From Impatiens glandulifera (lineage: Eukaryota > Streptophyta > Magnoliopsida > Ericales > Balsaminaceae), in assembly GCF_907164915.1 (NCBI RefSeq), contig NC_061870.1, positions 1,347,501 through 1,411,500 of the forward strand: a stretch of DNA of 64,000 nt. The letters run 5' to 3'. The notes beneath the pieces were generated by a model. The model worked only from the letters and a program-made list of their open reading frames with translations, searched no databases and was not told the origin of the DNA. Shown here in pieces: positions 54,240-64,000 of the stretch (position 1 is the stretch's first letter; each line of letters starts with the position of its first letter). Made by a program: the position numbers and the translations under genes.

Positions 54240-54480
54240 ATTTAATATTAGTGAAGTAAGCTTCACTCGGTAGCGCTTGCTTTACTTTCTATTAGCGTTG
54301 TAAATAAAAGTGAAGCAAACTTCACTAGGTAGTGCATGTTTCACTTCTATTAGCGCTGTAAATAGAAGTGAATCAAAATTTATTAGGTAGCGCTTGTTTA
54401 ATTTCTATTAGTGCTGTAAATAGAAGTAAAGGAATCTTCACTCATTAGTGCTTAACTCACTTATATATATTTAACTCTCT
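54240..54480 (-). repeat. Palindromic array, right orientation, block 1
   Basis: GTGAAGCAAACTTCACTAGG then TAGCGCTTGTTTCACTTCTA-type units, the reverse complement of the left arrays. It lies between divergent gene remnants (minus-strand gene starting at 54114, plus-strand remnant from about 54525). Confidence 0.82.
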
Positions 54481-54524
54481 CCTTTGATAATCTTATCCCA
54501 ACCCAAAACCCTAGTTTCTAGCTC

Positions 54525-55070
54525 ATGGTATGTGTTTTTCAAATCTTGACACAAATTTTCATTTATTGACGACTTATTTTAACATACTGCTGTTCCTTTT
54601 CGAAGTTTTCGTCAACCAAAACCATGGCTGAGTAGTTTCTTGTAAGGGTTTCATAGAAATCCAATTAGACAAAAATTGTCCAGAAATTTGTTGCAATGGA
54701 TCTCATGGATAGGGCTTTGGAAATCCAATTCCAATAATTGTTCAGACTCCCGCACGTATTGTTCTCAGGAACCATAGTCCACCAAATGTTTCTCAAGAAA
54801 AGTAGCTCTAACTAGAAGGAGATGAAGTTCCTCTTGAACAAAGAGGAGTTGTGCTTTGGCATGGTGACATGCCTCAACTTTGGGAGATTCTTTTGATGGA
54901 AAACATCTTCAATGAACATAAATAATGTCCACATGTGTTGTAAAATATTAAAGAAGAATAAGAATGTTCACATGTGGTGGAAAACATCTTCAATGAAGAT
55001 GAAGAATGTCCACCTGTGGTGGAAAACATCTTTAATGGAGATGAGGATTGTAACTATAGATTATTTTGAA
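54525..55070 (+). pseudogene. Unrecognised coding remnant with 14-residue repeats
   Basis: After a leader with AACCCTAGTTTCTAG, a broken frame reads PIPIIVQTPARIVLRNHSPP, then EGDEVPLEQRGVVLWHGDMP, then HVVENIFNEDEECPPVVENI and a third similar unit to about 55060. The repeat is about 42 nt (GTGGTGGAAAACATCTTCAA and following). Several stops. No family recognised. Position next to the array suggests another gene of the same transposon. Confidence 0.35.
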
Positions 55071-55309
55071 TTATAGGCGTAAATAGAAGAATTTATCATG
55101 TAAATTATCAATTAATGTTGTAATGGAATGGAATGTAGTCCATCCTTAAATGATTATCATTGATAAGGACTATAGTAATATAAGGACTAAGGATTGATGT
55201 GAAATGATGATGATAGTTGAAGGACGTAACGGAAAAATATTTTGTTCATAATTTAATTAATAACATAATTATAAATTAATTAATAATAAAACATTTTGTT
55301 ATAAATAAT
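55071..55309. other. Unassigned AT-rich DNA
   Basis: Nothing recognised. Confidence 0.3.
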
Positions 55310-55690
55310 AAATATTTATTCAGGATTAAGGTAGTTTCACTCAATTTTACATTTTAAATAAAAGTGAACGAATCGTTATTTAGTGAAGCTATCTTCACAT
55401 TTATTTACAGTGTAAATAAAAATGAAGGAATCGCAATAGAGTGAAACTAACTTCAAATTTATTTACAGTGGGTAGCGGTTGTTTCCTTCTTATTAGCGTT
55501 GTAAATAGAAATGAATCAAGCTTTACTAGGTATCGTTAGTTTCACTTCTATAAGCAATGTAAATAGAAGTGAAGCAAGTTATTCTCTAGTAGGGATTACA
55601 TGAAGACATAAATACTTTTACATGAAGATATAAATGTTTTTATATTAATGTGTTAGTGGTTTTATATGAAAATTACAGACATTTGAAGAC
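55310..55690 (-). repeat. Palindromic array, right orientation, block 2
   Basis: GTGAAGCTATCTTCAC- and AGTGAAGCAAG-type units, then ATTACATGAAGACATAAATA and TGTGTTAGTGGTTTTA, the reverse complement of 48400-48490. Confidence 0.8.
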
Positions 55691-56439
55691 GTAAGTTTTC
55701 TATAAAAATATATTTTCAAGGAATATAACTGGTTTTTTACATGAAACCAAGCATTATGAATGATTTAAACAAGTTATGTAATCATATTTTGCTTTTAAGG
55801 AATGCATAATATCGAATTGCAGGCATATATTTCATTTTTCAAGTACTTGAAGTCACTATTCCTCTAGATAATTATATTTTTAAGATTATAACTCGTTTTT
55901 TACATGAAACCAAACATTATTCCTCTGTAATGGAATGGAATGGAATGTAGTCTAATTATCTTTAAATCCGATTATCATTGATAATAATAATGATTATCAA
56001 TTCATACAAAATTTTCTTTAACTCGTGTACATACAAAGAGTTTATGCACGTAGTAAAGCAACATAAATAAATAACTGAAACTACTAGTATAAAAGAGCTA
56101 CTCTATATTACAGCTTAACTCGTATTCAGGTCCTTCCATCGAGGTAGCAAAATTAAAAGAAAAAGTAATCATGTTAGTGAATATTTAATATTTATCAAAC
56201 ATAAATAAGTGAATACTTATATTTTAATAGAATATTTATCAATAAAAATGTTAGAAGTCCATAAAAAAGGGATTGTTGATTTTTTTATGGCATTTTCAAC
56301 CATTCATCTTATTGTGAATTTTCACCAATTAAAGTTATATATATTGTCAACATCCATTAAGGATTTGAGAATTTGCAACCTACATTAATATAATACATGT
56401 ATAAGTATTCTCAAATACAATTAGATATATAATAAATTT
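55691..56439. other. Unassigned DNA
   Basis: ATTATTCCTCTGTAATGGAA and GGAATGTAGTC words recur (55115-55140 and 55918-55950), so part is duplicated from 55071-55309. No gene. Confidence 0.35.
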
Positions 56440-57370
56440 CAAAAAATGTTTACCTACATCGTGAATTTTGAACTGTCCATAGAAAACTTAAGACAACATA
56501 GATAACGAAGTCAATTTTGAAATTGTTTTATGAACTTTAGTATTTAATATCATTGATATCATAAGATTTGTTTCAAGACCTCCCCTTGTTTCACTTAGGA
56601 CCATCTTACCCTCCAAGCCCTCAATAATATAACAAATACAAGGTCATGCGTGTCCGTACAAGGTCTTCATCGATAAAGATCCCATCATCGTTGGCCAATA
56701 CCAGATAACTCTTGTTGACATAAAAAATGGTCACGGCGTGTTTAGACAAATGAATGGGGCACTTAGAGAGGCCTAATGTAAGAAGGGAACCAAACTCAAT
56801 TTTCTTCACAACTTCCTTCTATTCTTGATTAAGGTTTTGAATCATGTTGAAAAGTCATTCAGGGAGGTTCTGGTTTAAAAATGACATTCCTTCTTTTAGA
56901 AGATTTAGTATTTCTTCATCGACAAGTGTAGCGGTAGCTATAGAAGCGAGAATAGACAATGATTCAACGGTTTTCGATGACTTCGTCTTCCTCTTCGTTT
57001 CATATTTCTTCTCTATAACCTTACAAAATAAAAAATTTAGTAAAAGAAAAAAATCAGTAATTTACAAATGAAATAAAATACTCTAACGAAAATACTAGAA
57101 ACACAGTATTAATCAAAATACACTAACTCTCTAATTTATCGTTGGCATTGTTGTTGAATATAGGGATAATTTCGTTGATGTGGTCGGATACATGGGAGAT
57201 TTTTTATTGTTAGATACCGCCAGGACGACGATTTCTTGTCTGTTGGATACCTCCACGAGCATGTCGTTGTTGTCATTTTTTGTTATTTTCGCATGAAGAT
57301 TTTAGTGGAGAAGAATAGTCATAGGGTTTGAAAGTTGATAGATGATCACTGAGAGAGAAAATGAACAGTG
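56440..57370 (-). pseudogene. Second transposon gene (Ulp1-MULE-associated type?), copy 2
   Basis: Homologous to 53150-54114. Minus-strand 56809-56621 reads KKIEFGSLLTLGLSKCPIHL, SKHAVTIFYVNKSYLVLAND and DGIFIDEDLVRTRMTLY. Here the pattern of the Ulp1-associated N-terminal domain is clearer than in copy 1. Upstream pieces (56950-56820) are in other frames. Non-coding parts (56464-56600) also match 53160-53290. The leader near 57290-57400 is shared in reverse with 48930-49010. Confidence 0.45.
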
Positions 57371-57399
57371 GGAGTGTAGGGGGAAATGTCTATTTATTT

Positions 57400-57683
57400 C
57401 AATTATTCCTTCTGAGAAGTTAGTTTCACATTTATTTATAGTGTAATTAAAACTGAAAGGAGCGCCCTAGAGTGAAGCTAGCTTTATATTTATGAAAAGT
57501 GTAAATAAATGTGAAGGAAGCCCTATTTAGTGAAGCTAGATTCACATTTATTTAAACTGTAAATAAATATGAATGAAGCTCTATTCAATGAAGGTAGCTT
57601 CACATTTATTTATACCGTAAATAAATATGAATGTGAAAGAAACATTATTTAGTGAAGCTAGTTTCACATTTATTTTACAATTT

Positions 57684-57685
<2 letters not shown>
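57400..57685 (-). repeat. Palindromic array, right orientation, block 3
   Basis: Units with AGTGAAGCTAG(C/A)TTCACATTTA then TTTA(T/A)A(G/C)TGTAAATAAA, about five copies. A diverged subfamily of the same repeat. Confidence 0.8.

Positions 57686-57726
<41 letters not shown>
57686..57726. repeat. (TA)n microsatellite
   Basis: About 20 TA units. A shorter run is at 57806-57829. Confidence 0.95.
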
Positions 57727-57729
<3 letters not shown>

Positions 57730-58009
57730 TAAAAAGAGACAAATAATTGAATAAATTAATTTATTTTTATTTTAATACATCACAAATTAATTTTTAATTA
57801 TGTTGATATATATATATATATATATATATCATATATAATTATATAAATTATAAAATAATTAATAAAAATTAATTTAAATATATCACAAATTAATTAATAA
57901 GGACTTAGGATTGATGGAAGAGTTAAAAAGGACTCCAATACTATAAGAACTGAGAATTGATGTGAAATGATCATGATAGTTGAAGTGACATAAAGGGAAA
58001 ACATTTTAG
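57727..58009. other. AT-rich spacer
   Basis: Repeated ATAATTAATA(A/C)AAATTAATTTAAATAT-type words, also at 58500-58720. Second (TA)n at 57806-57829. Confidence 0.5.
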
Positions 58010-58450
58010 AGTGAAGGTAGCTTCATTTCTATTTACAGTGCTAATAGCGCTATAAATAGAAGTGAAGCAAACTTCACTAGGTAACATTTGTTTCACTAGA
58101 TAGTACTTGTTTCATTCCTATCAGTGCGGTAAATAGAAGTATAGAAAACCTCACTATGTAACGTTTGTTTCACTCCTATTAGCATTGTAAATAGAATTGA
58201 AGCAAACTTCACAAGGTAGCGTTTGTTTCACTCAAATCAGCTTTGTAAATATATGTGAAGTAAACTTCACTAGGTAGCGCATGTTTTATCTTTTTTAGTG
58301 TTGTAAATATAAGTGAAATAATCTTCACTCGTTAGCGCTTGTTTCATCTCTTTTTTTCTAGTACATTTACATTAAGGCATAAATAATTTTACATGAACGC
58401 ATAAATGTTTTTACATGAATGTGTTAGTTGTTTTACATAAAAATTACATA
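58010..58450 (-). repeat. Palindromic array, right orientation, block 4
   Basis: GAAGCAAACTTCACTAGGTA and GCGTTTGTTTCACTC-type units to 58360, then the TTTACATGAACGCATAAATG segment that matches 48400-48490 in reverse. Confidence 0.85.
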
Positions 58451-58739
58451 ATTATATTTTACTAGGTAACTCTCGTTTCACTTCTATTAAATAAATTATA
58501 AAATAATTAATACAAATTATTTAAATATGTCACAAATGAAGTTTTAAATATATTTATATATATATATGTTTAATATATAATTATATAAATTATAAAATAA
58601 TTAATACAATTTAATTTAAATATATAACAAATGAATTTATAAGTATGATGTTATATATATTTATATTTAATATATCATTATATAGATTATAAAACAATTA
58701 ATACAAATAAAAATTTTAATATATATATATTTAATTGTT
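58451..58739. repeat. AT-rich tandem words
   Basis: AATATATAATTATATAAATTATAAAATAATT-type words occur three times (about 58500, 58570 and 58670), also at 57825-57880. Confidence 0.55.
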
Positions 58740-58815
58740 TATTAAAGAAGTGAATAAAAAGTTATTCAGTGAAACTAGTTTCACTTCATTTTAGAGTGTC
58801 ATATAGAAGTGAAGG
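58740..58815 (-). repeat. Last unit of the palindromic repeat
   Basis: GTGAAACTAGTTTCACTTCA then TAGAAGTGAAGGAAG. It marks the right limit of the MULE-like region. Confidence 0.6.
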
Positions 58816-58899
58816 AAGAAACCGTTCTCCAAAAGGAAGATAAAGAAAAGCTTTGGAGATTACATGCAATATTTTACGGGAAAAATTTCGGCAGCAAAT

Positions 58900-59100
58900 T
58901 CTCTCATCACGAAAGCATGATCGGCACGAACGACACGATCGACACGAACAGAACAATCGACTATTGCTAATCGCACAGGGTATCAAGGTCGTAGTTCGCT
59001 TGTTGTGGTCGCGGTTGCTAATCGCATAGGGTCACTTGTCAAATGAAGAACGTGCGCACGATCGACACGAACGACACAATCGGCACAATGAGCATGAACG
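58900..59100. repeat. Short GC-richer duplicated words
   Basis: GCACGAACGACACGATCGAC-type words occur at about 58923 and 59060, and GCTAATCGCA(C/T)AGGGT occurs at 58967 and 59018. The stretch is unlike the AT-rich flanks. Origin unknown. Confidence 0.6.
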
Positions 59101-59338
59101 TCACGATATTGTCTCTAACATCTAGGTCGGTCATTCATTTGTAAAGCTTGGTTGGAAGGGTAGGGTTTTTGGTTTACCCTATTTTGTAATAGCTAAGGTT
59201 TATGGTGTACTATGTTCTGTAATTGTTCTACTTTGTTGATGTGTTTTGTTCTTAACTAAAATGGAAAGAAAGAAAAGCAATAAGGATAAGGAAATCAAAG
59301 AATTTGTGATAGAAAATTTAAGGGAGATAGCTGAAAAG

Positions 59339-59343
59339 GAAAT
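59339..59343. repeat. Target-site duplication of solo LTR (left)
   Basis: GAAAT, identical to 60626-60630. Confidence 0.9.
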
Positions 59344-60005
59344 TGTTAGATAAAATTAGACCGGTTCACATAAACCTAACTTAAATAAACCTTCCATGCA
59401 GGAACAAGGAACCGGACCGGTCAAACAAAAGAACCGGCTAAAGAAAACTAGCCGGTCAAGTCAATAAACCGACTAGGAACACTTGGAACATGACCGCACA
59501 AAGAAAGGATCGGCCAAAGCTTAAAACCGGAAACATCAGACAGCCGATCAGCCACAAGGCAGAGGAATAACCGGAAGAAGTCCGGTTATACTACTCACAC
59601 CGGAAGCCATTCGGTTAAGTCGAATGATACGACCAACACAAGAAGACAATTCGGGTATCTGTTGAGAATGATACCAAAGGATTAGACTGAACACTTCCAT
59701 ATCCATACAAGTCTGAGGAAAGTCTGCAGGCTGCAGAAGATAGTCCTACAAGATCTTTCCACTTCGGGATAAGTCAGAAAGGAGATCTTCCAAGTATAGA
59801 CAACTGTCTAACAGACAGTGTCCACATTGAGTAAAAGACAAACTTAACAGGTTTGTCTTACACACCGGAAGAACAGACCGTCAGGTCTGAGGTTGACCGT
59901 CAGGTCTGAAAAGATGACCGCAGGGTCTGAAACACTGAACCTCTGCACCTCTTCTCAGCCAATCAGATTCAAGGAGATGAAATATGACCGTTGGCATATT
60001 TCATC

Positions 60006-60012
60006 TATAAAA
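60006..60012 (+). promoter_or_regulatory. TATA box of the solo LTR
   Basis: CTATAAAAGG, 20 bases after GACCGTTGGC, with CCAATC about 45 bases upstream. Confidence 0.65.
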
Positions 60013-60256
60013 GGGGCAGTTGAAGAAGAGTAAATGCGGGACACAGTGAGACAAGAGGGATAACAAGAGATTCTAAGAGCATTTAATTTACATGTTCCAA
60101 ACAGTGTATTCTAGAAAAAGCCTAAGTGCTAAAGTTGAAGTGTGTGTTTTACAATTTCGGTGCAAATTGTAAGAGTGTTATCAAGCAGGAAATAAGTCTT
60201 GATCGGATTGTACTTGTATTCCTTAGTGAATATCCTTCTCGCGATTTCGAGAGGAA

Positions 60257-60294
60257 GGGGTGACGTAGGAGTCTTATCTCCGAACATCCATAAA
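60257..60294 (+). promoter_or_regulatory. Conserved LTR block downstream of TATA
   Basis: GGGGTGACGTAGGA and CTCCGAACATCCATAAA, as in the other two LTRs. Confidence 0.6.
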
Positions 60295-60625
60295 ATATGT
60301 CTTGTCATTTACTTTCTGCCGGTTCCATTATCTAACCGATCCGTACCGCTCTAACCTACTAAAAGCCGAATCACCAAGTTACCGAAACCGACCCATCATT
60401 TTCTGTAACCTTCATCATCCGAAACCGGTTCTGCCTATCATACAAGTGTGCTGCTTCAACCTGAAACAAGCCTCTTCCGCGCTTGAACCTAGTTCAAGGG
60501 TTTGTGACAATTTGTGTAGTATTGAAACCCGGTGTTAATCTCTAACCGGATTAACCACCACCCTTCGAGTAAGAACCGCTAACCGGTCCAACCCCGGTCC
60601 TCCAGCGGCTACCTAGATCCTAACA

Positions 60626-60630
60626 GAAAT
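60626..60630. repeat. Target-site duplication of solo LTR (right)
   Basis: GAAAT. Confidence 0.9.
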
Positions 60631-60781
60631 TATTAGGATTGCTAAAGAAATTATCCAAGAATGCAATAGAGGTAAGGAACTAATTGCTGATTTTTTTTTT
60701 AAAGAAAATGCAGCAAGAAAGCTGAGGAATAAAGAAGAAATTTGTAAGATTGGTTATAATAAAATATCAAATCTCTTTTGA

Positions 60782-61239
60782 CTAAAAAATGAAACCATAA
60801 GGCTACTGATGCACGCATAGAAATGAGAGGTTGTGCTTAACAAAGAGAAAATGTAAAAAACAACCGTCCAATTAAATTTACATTATATTAAAGACTGAAA
60901 TTTACTGAAAAAATAATAGTATAAAAAGATAGTAAACTGGTTAGTTGAAACAATGAGGGAGCTAATAAAGTCCCCTAAATCAAAGATCTATATTGTCAAG
61001 AGCAATTCTAGCTGGAGAGAAAACAAAGTCTGAAAAAATAATGCATGAAAGAAAGTAGAGGATCATACCTATAAAGAAAAAAATTTACTTGGGTGATGTT
61101 AAAACAAAAGTGTGGGTATTCAATTCATATATATATATATATTTTAATTAAATACAATATCAAATATATAAAGTTTATAAATTTAAAGTATATTAATTAT
61201 CATATATAAAAGTTTAAACTTATTAACGATGTATATAAG
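60782..61239. other. Unassigned AT-rich DNA
   Basis: Nothing recognised. Confidence 0.3.
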
Positions 61240-61430
61240 AGGCCAGATACAAAAATATCACGTGGTGATATGATTAGAGGTCGATTGAGATTAGTGGTTG
61301 GTTTACCGATGGTATAAGAGGTATATGAAAGTGTGATTGTGATTGGTGATTAAGTTGTCGAGAGATAAGAAGCGTGTACAAGTGTAAGTTGGATTCGCAG
61401 TTGGTTTACTATTGAATAAGAGGGTGGTAA
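61240..61430. repeat. 60-bp minisatellite, reverse-oriented block
   Basis: GATTGAGATTAGTGGTTGGT and TTACCGATGGTATAAGAGG are reverse complements of the repeat words at 40240-41105. About three units. Confidence 0.75.
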
Positions 61431-62332
61431 CATTATATTTGACGGTTAATTTGGAAAAAAAAAATGTACTTCTAGATCCAAAATAGTTTTGAACATTTTT
61501 ATGAATACATACATGATAATCGATCTATCAAAATTTAAATTCATCTAAAATATGGAACTATGATAAAAATCCAATATATTGAATTCAAACAAGACATAAT
61601 AAAGATGAATTTTAATTTGATAAGTGGGACCCTTAAGGTATATGATACGGATCAGCATGTTTTCCGGATCCTGCCAATTCACCCTTTTTCCTGTTTTCAT
61701 GTGATTATCATCAACATTTCCTCTTTTCCTTTATTTGCTTTAAAGTATTGCGAATAGTGATTTTTTTAAATTAAAAATATTAATAATTTTAATAGATAAA
61801 TATTAGGATAATTCTATTGGACAATAATGTTATAGTATTAATTATAGTAAATTATGATACAATAATATAACATTGTCTTTTGAGCTTCTTTTAGAGTAAA
61901 ATGCACAACAATCAAGCCTAACCCTGTAATCTTGGGTTTCAAACCTTTTTCTCATATTAATATTTTTTAAGAAAATTTATTGTTCATATTAAAATTTATT
62001 AATAGGGCTTGTTTGACCTTATTATTTTAATAATATTTTATCTATTTGGAAAACAAATTATTTAATGTAAAATAGTTTATTAGGATAAAAATAATAAAAT
62101 TCATTAGTAATAATCATTTTCAAAGTAAAAAAATATCATTTGTAATAATATTTAAAATATTATAATATATATACATATATTAGTAATTTAAATTATAAAA
62201 AAAATTATATTTAATAGGATGATAAATTATTTGAATGATGTGTTTTTCTAAATCATTTCAAAATTAGATTTCAAAATTAGCTAATTTATATCTTAATCTA
62301 TATATATATATATATATAATGATGCTTAATTT
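61431..62332. other. Unassigned AT-rich DNA
   Basis: A 65-codon frame at 61560-61757 has no recognised motif and I do not call it a gene. Confidence 0.3.
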
Positions 62333-62537
62333 TAAAAGTCTTCGAATTAACGGGTTGATAGCTGTGGTTAATTTGGATATACATGTGATAGTAATGGATA
62401 TTTTGGTCGGATTCTGGGTTGACCCGCCCATAAACTTAAAACGGTTAAAAATAAAATTAAAAATGCTATAGGTATGTTTCGAACTCGCAACTTAACAAAA
62501 ATAAGTATAACTTTTTAACCAACTAGGCTAATAATAC
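62333..62537 (-). repeat. SINE-like repeat, copy 3, with Pol III A and B boxes
   Basis: On the minus strand: TAGCCTAGTTGG (A box) and about 46 bases later GAGTTCGAAAC (B box), then AACCGTTTTAAGTTTATGGG, CGGGTCAACCC, and a tail of CAACCCGTTAATTCGAAGAC. The box spacing is tRNA-like. The two copies at 41125-41605 share the body. No clear target duplication. Confidence 0.6.
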
Positions 62538-62672
62538 TTTATATTTTAAATTCAAAATAAAATTTAATGAATGCGGGACGTTGTAATAATATATTTTTAT
62601 TCATGTGTATCGCACGAGATCTTCCAACTTATATTAACTAGGGTTGATCTATTTTCAGATTTGTTTATTTTT

Positions 62673-62675
<3 letters not shown>
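62538..62675. other. Unassigned AT-rich DNA
   Basis: Nothing recognised. Confidence 0.3.

Positions 62676-62725
<50 letters not shown>
62676..62725. repeat. (TA)n microsatellite
   Basis: About 25 TA units. Confidence 0.95.
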
Positions 62726-62728
<3 letters not shown>

Positions 62729-64000
62729 GTTCAAAAGGTTAATGTTTTTTTAAAATTAAGTTCATATTTGACTAGTTTATATTTATTAAGCCTATATGTG
62801 ACGGATGAGTTGTATACTGATTATCTAATATTATGTTGACTTTATAATTTTTTAATATCCTTTTATTAAATTGAATTATTTATTGATTTCTTGTAAGCTA
62901 ATTTTACATAGTTAATTATATAAAATCAAATAAAAATGAATGATTAGAATAACGTACAATTTCAAATAAATACTCTAATAATTACAAAAACTAAAATTAA
63001 TTCACTGTAAATAACATTTTATAATAGAATAAATATATAATAAATAGACAATAACAATAAAAAATATAACAGCAACCATTAAATTAGAACAGTACCAAAC
63101 AATAATTTTTATTCAAACACATATTGATTTCATATTTAAAACAACAAAAATTTAAAATTGAACAAATTAAATATTAACTAAAAACACATAAACTTTATTT
63201 AACTACTCTAATTCATAGTATGAAGTTAGTTTATACTTACAAAATTTCTCCATCAATTCTATTATCAATATATTTTGTAACACAACAAATAAGTTTTAAG
63301 TTCTAACTATGGGTAATTATGAATTGTTAATTCAGTTATTTGTCTAAATTATATATCCGTCTTAAAATATATTGATTAATTTATTCATTATCAAATCTTA
63401 TATATCTCATCTTAATTTTTAGGTTTAGTATAATGTCTCTTTGTAAGCCTAGACTTAATTTTGGCTTTAATTTTACTATTGTAATGGAAATAGATGAGTA
63501 TATGTTGTGTTTAATCTTGTAAGAGTTGGTAGTCTTAATAACTATTGGTCATGTAAATTTGTAATATTTAATAGAGAAAATGATTATATTGTTAGAGAGA
63601 ATTATGCTTAACGTATCCTTCTAGTAATTAAATATATAGCCCTCTGCATCATACAATATAGATTATAATTTATTATAAGTAATTTACTTATATATTAAGC
63701 TCATTTTAAAATTGATATTTTTTTCATAAGTTTTCATATCTCAACTTTATATCCTCTTAAAAAAATGACAATGTATACCTACCAATTGTGAATTTATTTA
63801 TTTACTTTTAATGTGATTATTTTTGGTTTGATATAAGATTAATATTCTTTGAATTATATTTAAATGTATTTTTAGTTAAGTTTGGTTAACATTATTCTTT
63901 AGTTAATTAGTTTCTTTAAATTATTTTTAGATATATTTTTTTTACAAACATGATGAATGTAAAAAAAAATATTGAAATAAATAGGCATATATATATATAT
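62726..64000. other. Unassigned AT-rich DNA to the window end
   Basis: Very AT-rich, with short A and T runs. No ORF, repeat or RNA gene recognised. Confidence 0.35.

Larger units (their letters stand above)
48150..58815. mobile_element. MULE-like element(s) with inverted subterminal arrays
   Basis: Arrays of a palindromic repeat of about 58 bp run in one orientation at 48150-49690 and in the other at 54240-54480, 55310-55690, 57400-57690 and 58010-58450. 48930-49010 also matches the reverse complement of about 57290-57400. Between them lie a BRCT remnant, a FAR1-type MULE transposase remnant and two copies of a second transposon gene. It may be one rearranged element or two nested ones. Exact ends and the 9-bp duplication expected for MULEs were not found. 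Confidence 0.55.
59344..60625 (+). repeat. Solo LTR, 1282 bp, of the ACCGGT copia family
   Basis: TGTTAG...CTAGATCCTAACA with GAAAT on both sides. Related to the LTR at 4697-5913: shared CCAAT, GACCGTT, TATA (60006-60012), GGGGTGACGTAGGA, CTCCGAACATCCATAAA and a CCCCGGTCCTCCA end. ACCGG words are dense. No internal region, so it is a product of LTR-LTR recombination. Confidence 0.95.
59261..60781 (+). pseudogene. Small lysine-rich ORF (78 codons with stop) split by a solo LTR
   Basis: ATG at 59261 opens a frame that runs into the LTR at 59344. Skipping the LTR and one copy of the 5-bp duplication, the frame continues without a stop to TGA at 60779-60781 (83 + 151 = 234 nt). The product would be 77 residues, very rich in Lys, Glu and Ile, with amphipathic helical character. 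No family recognised. That the frame is open across the empty site suggests it was coding before insertion. It could be an exon of a larger gene, since no homologue was identified. Confidence 0.6.

Noticed and set aside
61560..61757. 65-codon frame as a small gene
   Set aside because: No motif, no leader or promoter signal, AT-rich surroundings.

Overview
The window looks like repeat-rich, probably heterochromatic intergenic DNA of a dicot plant. I base this on the element types: Ty1/copia elements primed by initiator-Met tRNA, a CACTA (En/Spm) element with a plant-type transposase C-terminus, a FAR1-type MULE, L1 LINE tails, a Ty3/gypsy gag remnant, and a captured plant BRCA1/BARD1-like BRCT region. 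I cannot name the species. The accessory protein family in the copia elements recalls many hypothetical proteins annotated in Lamiales genomes, which is only a weak hint. I found no intact ordinary host gene and no rRNA, tRNA or CRISPR array.

Layout, left to right. (1) 1-5913: the 3' part of a copia element on the + strand. It holds the end of RNase H, two tandem intact copies of an accessory gene (aORF) each with its own TATA box, a broken third ORF rich in coiled coil, a triplicated polypurine tract, and the 3' LTR. (2) About 5970-20050: a dispersed gypsy-LTR-like repeat split by a 12.3-kb CACTA element (7739-19997). The CACTA is itself invaded by a truncated minus-strand copia element of a second aORF-bearing family (10786 to about 17110). 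(3) 20050-23040: unassigned DNA with a degenerate tandem repeat. (4) 23045-29830: a minus-strand gypsy gag remnant and a second copy of the dispersed repeat, split by a Tork-like copia element with both LTRs and a 5-bp target duplication (24058-27976). (5) About 30430-40192: a second, longer minus-strand copy of the aORF-bearing copia family, with 5' LTR, gag, pol and aORF. (6) 40240-43500: a 60-bp minisatellite, SINE-like repeats and low-copy DNA. (7) 43500-47500: two L1 tails, a long palindrome and degenerate repeats. (8) About 48150-58815: a MULE-like region bounded by inverted arrays of a palindromic repeat of about 58 bp, containing BRCT remnants, a FAR1 transposase remnant and two copies of a second transposon gene. 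(9) 59261-60781: a small ORF split by a perfect solo LTR with a 5-bp target duplication. (10) 60782-64000: AT-rich, mostly unassigned.

The most interesting system is the accessory-gene module of the copia lineage. In four of four cases the aORF lies downstream of pol behind its own TATA box. In the minus-strand family the DNA upstream of that TATA box carries the same GTCTAA / AGACGTCT palindromes that are tandemly amplified in the LTR U3. This suggests a retrotransposon carrying a separately transcribed gene under LTR-like control. A second notable case is the BRCA1/BARD1-like tandem BRCT remnant lying directly upstream of, and in the same orientation as, the MULE transposase.

All reading is by eye. 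Family names rest on recognised motifs and not on database searches.
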